64,000 nucleotides of DNA from Faucicola sp048551375 (GCF_048551375.1 NZ_JBLYZJ010000001.1:124001-188000); one strand, 5' to 3'. Positions 1 through 9,384 are shown, counted from the first letter of the stretch. Notes: generated by a model from the letters alone, not told the origin. Made by a program: numbers and translations.

Positions 1-1080
1 TTCCGCTTCTTCGGCAAGGCGAGCTTGTTTTTTCGCCAATTTTTCTGCCTCTTGTTCTTCATCAAACACATCATAGGCTTGGACGATTTTTTGTACCAAC
101 TGATGACGTACCACATCTTTACTGTCAAAATGGGTGATATGAATTTCTTCAATCGGGCTTAAAATCTGCAACGCTTGACGTAAGCCAGACTGCGTGCCAC
201 GAGGCAAATCGACCTGCGACATATCGCCTGTAATCACCGCACGAGAGCCAAAGCCGAGGCGTGTCAAAAACATCTTCATCTGCTCAGGCGTGGTATTTTG
301 GGCTTCGTCAAGGATAACAAACGAATTGTTCAACGTCCGCCCACGCATATAGGCGAGGGGAGCGACTTCGATGACTTGTTTCTCGATAAGTTTAGCGACC
401 TTTTCAAAGCCTAGCATTTCATACAAGGCATCATACAGTGGACGTAGATAAGGGTCAATTTTTTGGGTCAAATCCCCTGGTAAAAAGCCCAGTTTTTCAC
501 CTGCTTCCACCGCAGGACGCACCAGCAAAATCCGTTCAATCTCATTACGCTCAAGCATATCCACCGCACACGCCACCGCAAGGTACGTCTTACCTGTCCC
601 TGCAGGCCCTACGCCAAACGATACGTCCGAAATCAAGATTTTTTTGACATATTGCTGTTGGTTGTAGCCACGAGGGATAACCTTGCCTTTGCGAGTGCGT
701 AGCGTGATAGGGGTATAACCGCCTTGTGATTCGTCAAATTCGTTGTTGGTTTGGCTGTCAGTTTGGCTGTTATTTTGACTATTTGATTGGGTCAAATCTT
801 GCTCACGGCTAAAACTAGTCTGTACCAAAATATGCAAATCCTCTGGGGTAATGGTGTCGTTGCTTTCGACTTCATCGGCAAGTTGGGTCAAAATCCGCTC
901 GCCACGTTCGACAGGCTCTAGGTCGCCTGAAATCACAAATGATGTCTTACGTTGATGAATATGCACACCAAGACGGTGTTCTAAGTATTTGATATGGTTG
1001 TTATATTCACCCAAAAGGGTTTTGAGTTGTTGGGTGTTAAGTTGGGATAAATCGACAGTTCGGCTAATGGTATCAGTCAA
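1..1080 (-). CDS. phoH: PhoH family ATPase (C-terminus beyond window)
   Basis: PhoH-like cytoplasmic ATPase, a P-loop protein associated with RNA metabolism and often encoded just before ybeY. About 360 residues are visible. The first ~110 residues form the N-terminal domain, followed by an Asn/Gln/Ser-rich linker and then the PhoH domain. Walker A reads GVGPAGTGKTYLA, followed by VRPAVEAGEKLGFLPG, Walker B FVILDEAQN and the conserved TGDMSQVDLP. The start is taken as TTG at 1080 because AAGGAA lies about six bases upstream and no ATG is available; translation from it gives TDTISRTVDLSQLN. The 3' end runs off the left edge in a Lys/Glu/Ala-rich tail. Family assignment is firm; the cellular role is inferred from the family. 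Confidence 0.93.
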   Translation of the reverse strand, partial: MTDTISRTVDLSQLNTQQLKTLLGEYNNHIKYLEHRLGVHIHQRKTSFVISGDLEPVERGERILTQLADEVESNDTITPEDLHILVQTSFSREQDLTQSNSQNNSQTDSQTNNEFDESQGGYTPITLRTRKGKVIPRGYNQQQYVKKILISDVSFGVGPAGTGKTYLAVACAVDMLERNEIERILLVRPAVEAGEKLGFLPGDLTQKIDPYLRPLYDALYEMLGFEKVAKLIEKQVIEVAPLAYMRGRTLNNSFVILDEAQNTTPEQMKMFLTRLGFGSRAVITGDMSQVDLPRGTQSGLRQALQILSPIEEIHITHFDSKDVVRHQLVQKIVQAYDVFDEEQEAEKLAKKQARLAEEAE

Positions 1081-1350
1081 GACAGTTTCCTTTTTTATCA
1101 AAGTTTATCAATGGTTTGCTCATTGTCACTGGGTGTCATTAGGTGTTGAAAATTTGGATGTCGGTGTAAAATTCGGTACGATAGTGAATCGGTGCTATAT
1201 TTATAAGGTTATCATGTTTATTATGGTAAATATGTGACAAAATTCAAGGTAAAGCGGATAAAATATTATACCATTTGCTAAAAATTGTTGATTTAGTCAG
1301 TATTTTTGGGGAAAATCTTAAAAAATTGCAAAAAAAATTGCAAATGACCC

Positions 1351-1379
1351 TTGACGAGGTGGGTCGAAATACGCATAAT
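1351..1379 (+). promoter_or_regulatory. Sigma-70 promoter for tRNA-Met
   Basis: TTGACG (1351-1356) and CATAAT (1374-1379) are separated by exactly 17 bases and lie about 39 bases before the mature tRNA 5' end. Five of six bases match consensus in each box. The remainder of the 1081-1417 gap is AT-rich and shows no gene. Confidence 0.6.
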
Positions 1380-1417
1380 ATGCGTCCACAAGGCGGACAC
1401 AATATCCGCAACGTTTA

Positions 1418-1494
1418 GGCGATGTAGCTCAGCTGGTTAGAGCGCACGACTCATAATCGTGAGGTCAAGAGTTCAAGTCTCTTCATCGCCACCA
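1418..1494 (+). tRNA. tRNA with CAU anticodon, probably elongator tRNA-Met
   Basis: A 77-nt cloverleaf. The acceptor arm GGCGATG pairs with CATCGCC, the D-arm is GCTC/GAGC, the anticodon stem is CACGA/TCGTG with loop CTCATAA, and the T-arm is AAGAG/CTCTT around TTCAAGT. The 3' CCA is encoded. The CAU anticodon is shared by elongator Met, initiator Met and lysidine-modified Ile2. The paired first acceptor base rules out the initiator. Elongator Met is the best guess, but Ile2 cannot be excluded by eye. Confidence 0.93.
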
Positions 1495-1499
1495 TATTT

Positions 1500-1532
1500 A
1501 AAAGCCAATAATTTATTTTATTGGCTTTTTTT
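1500..1532 (+). terminator. Rho-independent terminator after tRNA
   Basis: AAAGCCAATAA pairs with TTATTGGCTTT across a short AT loop, followed by a T run. It sits immediately after the tRNA 3' end. Confidence 0.8.
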
Positions 1533-1694
1533 ATATTAACTAATATATTTATTAAGCTTTTAATGAATATATTTCATATTACCATGAGCAAATACCAGTA
1601 TTATGTCCAAGATAATGCTAGGCAATGTGTATAAAATTTTTTAAAATGTTGGTTTTTTGTATGTTGTATTTTCACCAATGTTCGTAGGATTTTT

Positions 1695-3620
1695 ATGCAA
1701 ATCACCAAGTCTTCTTCATCTTTTACCAAAAACCTATTTAAATTAAATGCCTTAACGCTAGGTTTAGTGAGTGTGGTTGGCACAGCTTCCGCCAATACCA
1801 ATCCACCTACCAATACCAATGTATCCGCCCAAGATTTTAACACGCCTGTTACTAACTTACCTGACTTGACCGTTACCGCAACCCGTACCCCAACCCTCGT
1901 CAAAAACATCATTGCTCAGACTACGGTGATTGATGAAACGGATTTGCAACGTTATCACGGTCAAAGCGTGCTGGATGTATTGCGTCAGCAAAGTGGTGTA
2001 TATATTACCCAAAATGGTGGTGATGGTTCATCAAATGGTATCAAAATCCGTGGTTATGGTAGTAATGCGGTGTTGGTGCTAATTGATGGTGTGCGATATA
2101 GTTCAGCGACCACAGGCATTGCACCATTATCATTGATTCCTGCTGACCAAATTGACCGTATTGAAGTATTGTATGGGGCATCAGGCTCAAGTTTATACGG
2201 AGCAGATGCGATGGGTGGTGTGGTTCAGATTTTTACCAAAGGGCAAAATGCTGACCAATCAAACGTTGCAGTGACCGTAGGGGCAGGCACGCAAGACAGT
2301 TATAAAGGGCAGGTCACAGGGCAACTCGTCACACCAAAATCTACGCTGAGTCTATCGGGTGGCTACGAAAAAACGGAAGGGATTAATGCCACGAATAGCC
2401 ATAATACCTACAGCTATTATCCAGATAAAGATGGTTTTGAATCAAAAAATGCCAGTTTGGTGGCTAAATATCAGCTAAATCAAGGCACTGAAGTGGGTTT
2501 GACGGGAATTTATAATCAATCAACCTCAGATATGGACAGTGGTGAAAATGTCATCAATGCTTATGCCAATCAAAAAAATGGGGCGGTTACAGGCTTTTTG
2601 AATTATCAAAAACAGGCATTATCAGCCCAATTCAAATACGGTCAAAGCTTTGACAAATCAACCACTTATGATGGTGCAGATTGGGAAACAGGACGCTTGG
2701 ATGATGTCTTTGACACCACACAAGATCAAGCCAGCTTGCAGTTAGGCTACCGCTTGCCTGTGGGGCAGTTGATGGCAGGCTATGAGCAACTAAAACAACA
2801 AGTTGAAACCAGTAATTATGATAAAAAAGACCGTACCATAAAAAGCGTCTTTACAGGCTATCAACTGACACAAGACAAGTATGATGCCCAAATCAATGTC
2901 AGAAATGATGATAACTCTCAATTTGGCAATGAAACCACCTATAATGTTGGCGGTGCATACCGTATTCTACCGCATACTCGTGTTGGAGCATCCTATGCGA
3001 CAGGGTTTAGAGCCCCAACTTTCAATGATTTGTATTGGAAAGGCTCAGAAAACCCAAATCTAAAAGCTGAAACTAGCCAAAACACCGAAGTATTTGTCGA
3101 AAATCGCACGAATTTACAAAAAACACGTTTGACAGGTTATACGTCAGACGTTAAAGACAAGCTGACTTGGGTCACCACCAATCCTCAGACTTATCAAGGT
3201 CAAATGCAAAATGTTGAAAAAGTCAAAATTAAAGGGGTCAACCTAAGCAGTGATTGGACGGTGGCTAATAAATTGTTTGGTTTAAGCTATGATTATAGCG
3301 ATGTCACCAATCAAACGACCAACAAAGCATTGGTTTATCAGCCTAAACATCAAGGGCTAGTGTATGTCGGATATCGTCAGCCACAATTTGATATTCGTGG
3401 TGAAGTGCAACACATAGGCGAGCGTTATCGAGATGCGAGCAATACCAATCAACTTGATGGCTATACTTTATTGAATATATCAAGTAATTATTATATTAAC
3501 CAAAATTTAACAATCAATGCTCGTTTAAATAATTTGACAGGCGAAAACTACGAAACCGTATATGGTTATAACCAAAAAGGTGTAAATGCCTTTGTATCAG
3601 CGACTTATAAATGGTTTTAA
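1695..3620 (+). CDS. TonB-dependent outer membrane receptor, BtuB-like
   Basis: Outer membrane TonB-gated transporter of 641 residues, close to the BtuB size class. There is an N-terminal signal region ending in ASA. A plug domain follows, beginning DLTVTATRTP (the TonB-box region) and containing LDVLRQQSGVYI, IKIRGYGSNAVLVLIDG and IDRIEVLYGASGSSLYGADA. The 22-strand type barrel ends in the expected aromatic residue (SATYKWF). FRAPTFNDLYW and NLKAETSQNTEVF are typical of the BtuB/FhuA barrel. The substrate may be cobalamin or a siderophore; BtuB similarity is by plug motifs only, and no cobalamin riboswitch is visible upstream. It is a single gene ending at a strong terminator. Confidence 0.85.
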   Translation: MQITKSSSSFTKNLFKLNALTLGLVSVVGTASANTNPPTNTNVSAQDFNTPVTNLPDLTVTATRTPTLVKNIIAQTTVIDETDLQRYHGQSVLDVLRQQSGVYITQNGGDGSSNGIKIRGYGSNAVLVLIDGVRYSSATTGIAPLSLIPADQIDRIEVLYGASGSSLYGADAMGGVVQIFTKGQNADQSNVAVTVGAGTQDSYKGQVTGQLVTPKSTLSLSGGYEKTEGINATNSHNTYSYYPDKDGFESKNASLVAKYQLNQGTEVGLTGIYNQSTSDMDSGENVINAYANQKNGAVTGFLNYQKQALSAQFKYGQSFDKSTTYDGADWETGRLDDVFDTTQDQASLQLGYRLPVGQLMAGYEQLKQQVETSNYDKKDRTIKSVFTGYQLTQDKYDAQINVRNDDNSQFGNETTYNVGGAYRILPHTRVGASYATGFRAPTFNDLYWKGSENPNLKAETSQNTEVFVENRTNLQKTRLTGYTSDVKDKLTWVTTNPQTYQGQMQNVEKVKIKGVNLSSDWTVANKLFGLSYDYSDVTNQTTNKALVYQPKHQGLVYVGYRQPQFDIRGEVQHIGERYRDASNTNQLDGYTLLNISSNYYINQNLTINARLNNLTGENYETVYGYNQKGVNAFVSATYKWF

Positions 3621-3638
3621 TCGGTAGATTGGATAGAT

Positions 3639-3667
3639 AAGGGGCGTAACTATTACGCCCCTTTTTT
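3639..3667 (+). terminator. Terminator after the TonB receptor gene
   Basis: A perfect 11-bp stem (AAGGGGCGTAA / TTACGCCCCTT) with a three-base loop and a T run. The stem core belongs to the GGGCGTA/TACGCCC palindrome family found repeatedly in this window, so a repeat appears to serve as a terminator here. Confidence 0.85.
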
Positions 3668-3727
3668 AAGCCTTACAACTGAAACGCTATGAAAATACGT
3701 TAGTTTTGTTTTTGATTTTTACAAACA

Positions 3728-3746
3728 GGGCGTATGCAATACGCCC
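3728..3746. repeat. Short palindromic repeat (GGGCGTA core)
   Basis: GGGCGTATGCAATACGCCC is a 7-bp inverted repeat with a 5-base loop. Identical cores occur near 26802, 47690 and 55131. It lies between the convergent TonB receptor and ppiD genes. Confidence 0.75.
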
Positions 3747-3778
3747 ATACAGGCTGGGTCTTATTTATCAATGAGCGT

Positions 3779-5644
3779 TTAATTGGTAGGCGTTTGTGGT
3801 TTGATTTTGACTTCAATTACTGAACGCAAATATGCCAAATAATCCTCAAATTGTGATTGACCCATCGCATCACGGATGACTTTCGCCGTGCTTTGTTTTT
3901 CCTCAGCACTGATGGGATTGGTGGCAGTGATTGCACCGCCGACCAGTACGCTTGCCCCTTGAGTGGTGGTCGCTGTCGTGACAGCAAGTTTACCATTGTT
4001 AGCAGGTAGGCTAAAGGCACTACCACGTTCTTCGGTGAGTAGGGCAGGGTGTTGGCGATTGACCATACCTAGGCTTTGTAGGGGTACGCCCACATTATCC
4101 ACGCTATTGGCTTGCTGAATTTTGCTGGCGAGGGCTTGGGCTTGAGCCAATGCCAAAGCTTGGGCTTTTTGTTGGGTCAATTTGGCTTTGATTACAGGTA
4201 CAGCTTCAGCTTGAGTTAGGTTTTTGACCGCACGATGGTTGGTGGATTGTAGCCACACCACTTTATTTGCCAACTCGATTCCCACCGACATACTGCCTTC
4301 TTGTACCCCCAATGGGTCGAACGCTTTGGTAATAATCGCAGGTTGATTGAGAACGGTGGTATTATCGACTTTTGGATAATTTTTTAGTGATTGAGCGGTT
4401 AGTTTATAACGGTTTGCCAATTCACCCAAATTTGCCCCAGCCACCGCATCATTGTTGATTTTGGTGATGGTGTCTTGGTATAGGGCTTCACGTTTTTGGG
4501 TGGTCAGTTGCTCAATTAAAGTTGGTTTGACACTGTCTAGGCTAGGCGGTGTTTGACCATTGATTTTGACCAATTTAAACAAATGATAGCCAAAATTGGT
4601 TTTGATAGGGGCAGTGACCTGTCCGACTTTAAGGGCTTTGACCGCCGTTAAAATCTGCTGATAATGTTCTGGGAACATACCTTCACTGATAGGTCCAATA
4701 TTACCGCCCTCATTTTTGCTGACTTCATCTTGTGAGTATTGTTTGGCAAGGGTGCCAAAATCTGCTTGATTATTATCCAACTGTTGTTTTAGCCCTGTTA
4801 AGGTCGCTTGGGCTTTGGGGTCGCTCATCAAAATCATGGCAACTTCGTATTCGGTTTGTGAGCCTTGATTTTTAAGATACATTTGGTATTGTTGGGCGAT
4901 TTCCTGCTCGGTTGGGGCGGTCACGGGCAGTTGATTTTTATCTAACTGCATATAGTTGACATCAACCATTTCAGCACTTTTTAGGTCAGCTTGATTTTTT
5001 TGGTAATATTGATTGATTTCACTATCACTGACTTGCACTTGAGGGGCGAATTGTTGCCAATCAAAACGGTACAGCCAAACTGGACGAGATTCATTTTGGG
5101 CATTGATAAGTTTTTCGATACCTGCTTCAGAAAACAGCCCTGTATTGATGATGCTACGGCTAAACGCTTGCACCGCCAAATCTTGACGTAATGAGTCAAA
5201 CAATTGGTCTTTGGTCATACCTCTGCCTTTGAGAAAATTGGCAAAGGCATCATTAGAAAATTTGCCATCTGCTCCCAAAAATGCTTGTTCGCTCATCAGC
5301 ATTTGGGTGATGGTGGCATCCGACACGGTGAAGCCAAGCTGTTTGCCCTGATACATCAACAAATAACGGTCAATCATATTTTGCAAAGACTGCTTACGTA
5401 AGGCTTCGTCATCAATCAAACTGGCATCGCCTTTGACTTGTTCGAGTAGGGCAGTACGGCGTTCATTAATGGTGTTTTGTAAAATTGAACCGTCAATGTT
5501 TAAGTCACCGACTTTGGCGACTGCATTGGGGTCATCACCACTACGCACAATCGACTCAAACCCAGTAATGGCTAAGGGTAATAAAAATAAAATCAGTAGC
5601 CCTTTACCTGCCCAACCTTTTAAAAATTCTCGTAATGCGTCCAT
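3779..5644 (-). CDS. ppiD: Peptidyl-prolyl cis-trans isomerase PpiD
   Basis: Inner-membrane-anchored periplasmic folding factor that interacts with proteins emerging from the Sec translocon. It has 621 residues, matching the usual PpiD length. A single N-terminal membrane segment lies at about 13-32 (GKGLLILFLLPLAITG). A SurA-like N-terminal chaperone region covers about 40-200, and a parvulin rotamase domain about 265-360, with QYSQDEVSKNEGGNIGPI and NFGYHLFKL. A second degenerate PPIase-like region follows. The start MDALREFLKG is the family norm. In enterobacteria ppiD follows hupB, which is not seen here. Confidence 0.94.
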   Translation of the reverse strand: MDALREFLKGWAGKGLLILFLLPLAITGFESIVRSGDDPNAVAKVGDLNIDGSILQNTINERRTALLEQVKGDASLIDDEALRKQSLQNMIDRYLLMYQGKQLGFTVSDATITQMLMSEQAFLGADGKFSNDAFANFLKGRGMTKDQLFDSLRQDLAVQAFSRSIINTGLFSEAGIEKLINAQNESRPVWLYRFDWQQFAPQVQVSDSEINQYYQKNQADLKSAEMVDVNYMQLDKNQLPVTAPTEQEIAQQYQMYLKNQGSQTEYEVAMILMSDPKAQATLTGLKQQLDNNQADFGTLAKQYSQDEVSKNEGGNIGPISEGMFPEHYQQILTAVKALKVGQVTAPIKTNFGYHLFKLVKINGQTPPSLDSVKPTLIEQLTTQKREALYQDTITKINNDAVAGANLGELANRYKLTAQSLKNYPKVDNTTVLNQPAIITKAFDPLGVQEGSMSVGIELANKVVWLQSTNHRAVKNLTQAEAVPVIKAKLTQQKAQALALAQAQALASKIQQANSVDNVGVPLQSLGMVNRQHPALLTEERGSAFSLPANNGKLAVTTATTTQGASVLVGGAITATNPISAEEKQSTAKVIRDAMGQSQFEDYLAYLRSVIEVKIKPQTPTN

Positions 5645-5756
5645 CGTGGCTCACTTGCAAAGTATCAAATCAACAATCAAATAACCTGATATTATAGGCT
5701 AATATGGCATGAAAATCCATGCACAAAGGGATTAAACCTTGGGGATAATGATAGTG

Positions 5757-5883
5757 ATTATTGCTGGGTTGCCTTAGCGGCATCCATCGGCACATCCATC
5801 AATAAAATTTCGGCATCACTCAAAGGGATATAGCAAAATTGTTGTAAAGCAGGAAAAATCTCTGCAAACTGGGTTGATTTTTA
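5757..5883 (-). pseudogene. Possible coding remnant without a start
   Basis: The minus strand is open for about 40 codons and ends in TAA at 5760-5758. It reads with a protein-like composition (FAEIFPALQQFCYIPLSD ...) but has an upstream in-frame stop and no usable start codon. I cannot name its parent gene. It may be a decayed gene tail or chance. Confidence 0.25.
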
Positions 5884-5924
5884 GTTATACTGGGCTAACA
5901 CGTTGGCGATGAGAGGGTTAGACC

Positions 5925-6017
5925 ATGATGCCATCCATGATTGTTAAAAATAAACAGGCAGAAATTTTGGCAGTTAGCCGTCAGTTTGCAGTAGAAAAGT
6001 TAAGGTTAAATTGGTAA
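5925..6017 (+). pseudogene. 30-codon ORF resembling a truncated nucleotidyltransferase N-terminus
   Basis: An ORF of 30 codons whose stop TAA overlaps the ATG of the VWA gene (TAATG). Its residues QAEILAVSRQFAVEKLRL resemble the first helix-strand of MNT-type minimal nucleotidyltransferases, where the next residues would be FGS. Here the frame ends immediately after LNW. It is either a truncated remnant or a short upstream ORF coupled to the VWA gene. The resemblance is weak because it rests on about 20 residues. Confidence 0.3.
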
Positions 6018-7204
6018 TGTTTTTAAATTTATTTTACACTTTACGCACTTATGGCGTGCCAGTTTCCACCCGTGAACTGCTCGACCTCTACGCCCTGCTC
6101 GATAGCGGAATCGTCTTTGCAGACCGTGAGCAATTTTATGAACTTGTCCGCCTATGTATGGTCAAAGACGAAAAATACTTTGATAAATTCGACCGAGCAA
6201 TGGCGGATTATTTTGACGGTGTCGATACCCTCGATATTGACGAGTTGATGAACAAACTGGGCGAAATCCCCAAAGAATGGCTTGAGCTGAAACTCGACCC
6301 CAAAAACCTGACCGAAGAACAACGCCGATTGCTCAAAAAATATGGCTCGCTTGAAGAGCTAATGAAAGCCCTAGAAGAACGGCTAAAAGAACAAAAAGAG
6401 CGACATCAAGGCGGTAGCAAATGGGTCGGTACAGGCGGTACATCACCATTTGGGGCGTATGGCGACCATCCAGAAGGCGTGCGAGTGGGCGGTGAATCAC
6501 GTAAACGTAGTGCCGTCAAAGTATGGGAAGAACGCAAATACCGTGACCTAGACAGCGATAACCAACTCGAAACCCGTTCCATGCAAATGGCACTGCGTAA
6601 GTTACGCAAATTCGCTCGGACAGGCTCGGCTGATGAGCTTGACATTGATTTAACCATCAAAAAAACCGCCCAAAAAGGCGTACTAGACGTACAGTTTCGC
6701 CCAGAACGGCGTAATCGTGTCAAAGTGCTGATGCTATTTGACATTGGCGGTAGTATGGACAGCTATATCGAGGAATGTGAACGGCTATTTACCGCCAGTA
6801 AAAATGAATTTAAAACCCTTGAGTTTTTCTATTTTCATAATTGCCTATACGACTATGTGTGGACGGACAATGCAAGGCGTGTCAGCAGTGCGATACCCAC
6901 GATGGATATTTTGCATAAATATGCCAGTGACTATCGGGTGATTTTTGTCGGTGATGCGTCAATGTCGCCTTATGAGTTGCTCTCTCGTGGCGGTAGCGTG
7001 GAGTATATGAACGATGAAGCAGGACAGGTATGGCTTAAGCGAATGACAGCACATTTTGATAAAGTGGCATGGCTAAACCCAGAACAGCAAGGCTACTGGC
7101 AATACACCCAAACCATTGGCTTAATTAAAGACATCATGCAAGGGCAAATGTATCCGATGACCTTGCATGGTATTGAAGATATGACTAAGTATTTGGCGAG
7201 ATAA
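6017..7204 (+). CDS. VWA domain-containing CoxE-like protein
   Basis: A cytoplasmic VWA protein of the CoxE-like family (about 395 residues). Members partner with MoxR-type AAA+ ATPases in chaperone-like complexes. The N-terminus FLNLFYTLRTYGVPVSTREL is the family signature. A charged middle region (about 95-140) is followed by the VWA fold, with the MIDAS-type motif DIGGSMDSY near residue 242. The start is ATG 6017 rather than TTG 6011, because family members begin at M-F/L-x-x-LFYTLR. The usual MoxR partner is not adjacent but lies at 44289-45155, a notable separation. The specific function is unknown. Confidence 0.88.
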   Translation: MFLNLFYTLRTYGVPVSTRELLDLYALLDSGIVFADREQFYELVRLCMVKDEKYFDKFDRAMADYFDGVDTLDIDELMNKLGEIPKEWLELKLDPKNLTEEQRRLLKKYGSLEELMKALEERLKEQKERHQGGSKWVGTGGTSPFGAYGDHPEGVRVGGESRKRSAVKVWEERKYRDLDSDNQLETRSMQMALRKLRKFARTGSADELDIDLTIKKTAQKGVLDVQFRPERRNRVKVLMLFDIGGSMDSYIEECERLFTASKNEFKTLEFFYFHNCLYDYVWTDNARRVSSAIPTMDILHKYASDYRVIFVGDASMSPYELLSRGGSVEYMNDEAGQVWLKRMTAHFDKVAWLNPEQQGYWQYTQTIGLIKDIMQGQMYPMTLHGIEDMTKYLAR

Positions 7205-7305
7205 TTAATAGGGAGTGTAGGGAATAATTGTAAGATGTGTTATATGCACCTTTAAAACTAGGGGTTTAAAACTAGGGGCATAATTACGACCTAAAAATTT
7301 AAAGA

Positions 7306-7352
7306 GTGGGCTTATTCAATAAGCCCCTACAATTCAATAAGCCCCTACAAGT
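7306..7352. repeat. Palindromic intergenic repeat (GGGCTTATT core)
   Basis: GGGCTTATTCAATAAGCCC is followed by a partial tandem copy (TTCAATAAGCCCCTACAA). The design matches the GGGCGTA family, including the trailing CCTACAA, but with a variant core. It lies between the convergent VWA and rlpA genes. The rest of 7205-7369 is similar low-complexity, repeat-like DNA. Confidence 0.6.
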
Positions 7353-7369
7353 TTAAACCTGTCAAAAGA

Positions 7370-7951
7370 TTAGTTCGGGCCTGCCACACGCTCAATGATG
7401 ACATTGCCACTGCCAGCATTCACCAAGCCAATTTGTTTGGCAGCACCGTACGATAAATCCATCACACGGTTGCTAGAGAATGGACCTCGGTCGTTGACTT
7501 TGACGACCACACTTTTGCCATTGGATTTATTAGTTACTTTAACATAACAATTCATTGGTAGTGAACGATGGGCAGCGGTTAAGCCATTTTGGTCAAATAC
7601 ATCACCACTGGCGGTTTTTTTGCCATGAAATTGACGACCATACCATGAAGCGACACCTGTTTGGCTAAATTTACTAACCGTATTGGATGCAACAGCCGAT
7701 AGACGTTGTAACACATCTTTATCATTACTGACAGCTTGGGTGTTTTGACTGACTAATTGGCTGGTTAGTGCCAAAGAAGTCGGTTGACGGGCAGATTTGA
7801 CCAAGTCAGATGCACTGCTTTGTTGGCGAGCTAACGCATTAAGCACGTTGTCTAAGTTATTGCTAGCGGCGTTGGTGGGTAGACTCAGCATGCTACCGCC
7901 AGTGGCTAGGCATAGGGTTAAGACGACATTATTACGTTGACGCTTGAACAT
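7370..7951 (-). CDS. rlpA: RlpA-like septal ring / lytic transglycosylase protein
   Basis: A double-psi beta-barrel protein of the RlpA family, which cleaves glycan strands lacking stem peptides in cell-wall remodelling. A signal peptide lies at about 1-30 (VVLTLCLATGGSMLSLPTNA). The barrel is at the C-terminus, with ASWYGRQFHGKKTASG, LTAAHRSLPM, VNDRGPFSSNRVMDLS and GSGNVIIERV. It is short (about 193 residues): there is no SPOR domain and no lipobox cysteine, so it is probably a soluble periplasmic form rather than the Escherichia lipoprotein. ATG 7951 is preferred over GTG 7957. rodA lies upstream on the same strand, the classic rodA-rlpA order. Confidence 0.88.
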   Translation of the reverse strand: MFKRQRNNVVLTLCLATGGSMLSLPTNAASNNLDNVLNALARQQSSASDLVKSARQPTSLALTSQLVSQNTQAVSNDKDVLQRLSAVASNTVSKFSQTGVASWYGRQFHGKKTASGDVFDQNGLTAAHRSLPMNCYVKVTNKSNGKSVVVKVNDRGPFSSNRVMDLSYGAAKQIGLVNAGSGNVIIERVAGPN

Positions 7952-8238
7952 AAGCACCTCTAAATAAAATGGCTATTAGTTTTGTTGAATATACTCAATA
8001 AATTGATGAGTTTAACAAAACGATATAGCACAGATTGTCGCTAGAATTGTAGACATCCTAGCAATTGTTAGTGAATAAACATTGTTCAATGTTTACCCTT
8101 GTTAATTTACGATAAATATACAATAAGCCTTCATTGACCAAAAAGCATTAATTATCTTGACAAAAGGTATTAAAAACGTAATAAACGGTATTTTTTAATA
8201 AAAATACCGCTATTTTTTAACCAAAGCATTTTATCGCC

Positions 8239-9384
8239 TTATTTGGTATCATGTGAACTAATCGACATAATTAAGCCAAAACCTGCCATTAGGGTAATCA
8301 ATGCTGTGCCACCATAGCTAATAAAGGGTAATGGCACGCCCACCACAGGTAAAATGCCTGCGACCATGCCTGCATTGACAAATACATACACAAAAAATGA
8401 CATGGCAATCGCCCCTGCCAAGAGGCGACCATACACCGAACCATGACGATAAGCGATAAACAATGCCCTTGCTAATACACAAGCATATAAAAACATCAAT
8501 AAGCACACGCCGATTAAGCCAAATTCCTCAGAAAAGGCGGCGATAATAAAGTCGGTATGACCCTCTGGCAAAAAGTGCAAATGCGACTGCGTTCCCTCAA
8601 GGTAGCCTTTACCTGTCAAACCGCCAGAACCAATTGCTGTCTTTGATTGCATAATATTCCAGCCAGCCCCCAAAGCATCCGCCTCAGGGTCAAGTAGCGT
8701 CATCACACGTTTGCGTTGATAATCATGCAATAAATATTCCCACGCCACAAACACAAACGGCACAAATAATGCAACGGCACTGCCAATCATCCACCAAGGT
8801 AACCCAGATAAAAACAGCACAAATAGCCCACTAGAAGCGACCAAAATAGATGTACCTAAATCGGGTTGCTCGGCAATCAACAACACAGGAAGCCCAATGG
8901 TAGCCAAACAAATCAACACAGTCGATAAGCTCGGTGGCAAATCTCGCTTGGATAAAAACCACGCACATAGCATTGGCATACCAAGCTTCATAAATTCAGA
9001 GGGTTGCACACTACCAAAACCGGGGATATCAATCCAGCGTTGAGCCCCTAAACGCACCTCACCAATCACCTTAACCAACACCAACAACATCACCCCACCC
9101 ACATAAAAAAATGGCGTAAAATCACGGTATAATGTTGGGGGAATTTGAGCCATCACAATCATCACCACAAACGCAATGCTAAAGCTCATGGCTTGCTTGA
9201 GTAACATCCCCATATCTTGTACGGAGGCACTGTATAAAATTGCCAAGCCAAACAATGCTGTCACAAATAACAACATTAACAGCCAAGGGTCAAGATGCAC
9301 ACGTTGCCAAAAACTTGGTAAACGATCATTGCCAAAATGATGTGCTTGGCGAGAAAAACGGTACTGCCCAATCGGTTTTGCCAT
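8239..9384 (-). CDS. rodA: Rod shape-determining glycosyltransferase RodA
   Basis: A SEDS-family peptidoglycan polymerase of the elongasome, an integral inner membrane protein with about ten hydrophobic segments. Conserved features are GAQRWIDIPGFGSVQPSEF, LIAEQPDLGTSIL, GYLEGTQSHLHFLPEGHTDF and the C-terminal LPFISYGGTALIT. The length of about 381 residues fits RodA rather than FtsW. The start is ATG 9384 (MAKPIGQYRF); a TTG two codons upstream is less likely. The ribosome binding site is weak. The partner PBP2 gene is not adjacent in this window. The 7952-8238 gap to rlpA is AT-rich with no gene seen. Confidence 0.93.
   Translation of the reverse strand: MAKPIGQYRFSRQAHHFGNDRLPSFWQRVHLDPWLLMLLFVTALFGLAILYSASVQDMGMLLKQAMSFSIAFVVMIVMAQIPPTLYRDFTPFFYVGGVMLLVLVKVIGEVRLGAQRWIDIPGFGSVQPSEFMKLGMPMLCAWFLSKRDLPPSLSTVLICLATIGLPVLLIAEQPDLGTSILVASSGLFVLFLSGLPWWMIGSAVALFVPFVFVAWEYLLHDYQRKRVMTLLDPEADALGAGWNIMQSKTAIGSGGLTGKGYLEGTQSHLHFLPEGHTDFIIAAFSEEFGLIGVCLLMFLYACVLARALFIAYRHGSVYGRLLAGAIAMSFFVYVFVNAGMVAGILPVVGVPLPFISYGGTALITLMAGFGLIMSISSHDTK

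Noticed and set aside
1500..1694. Cobalamin riboswitch upstream of the BtuB-like receptor
   Set aside because: The interval holds a tRNA terminator and about 160 AT-rich bases, with no B12-box-like GCCACTG and not enough structure.
7306..7352. CRISPR-like direct repeats
   Set aside because: Only two partial tandem units of a palindromic intergenic repeat, with no spacers of regular length and no cas genes in the window.
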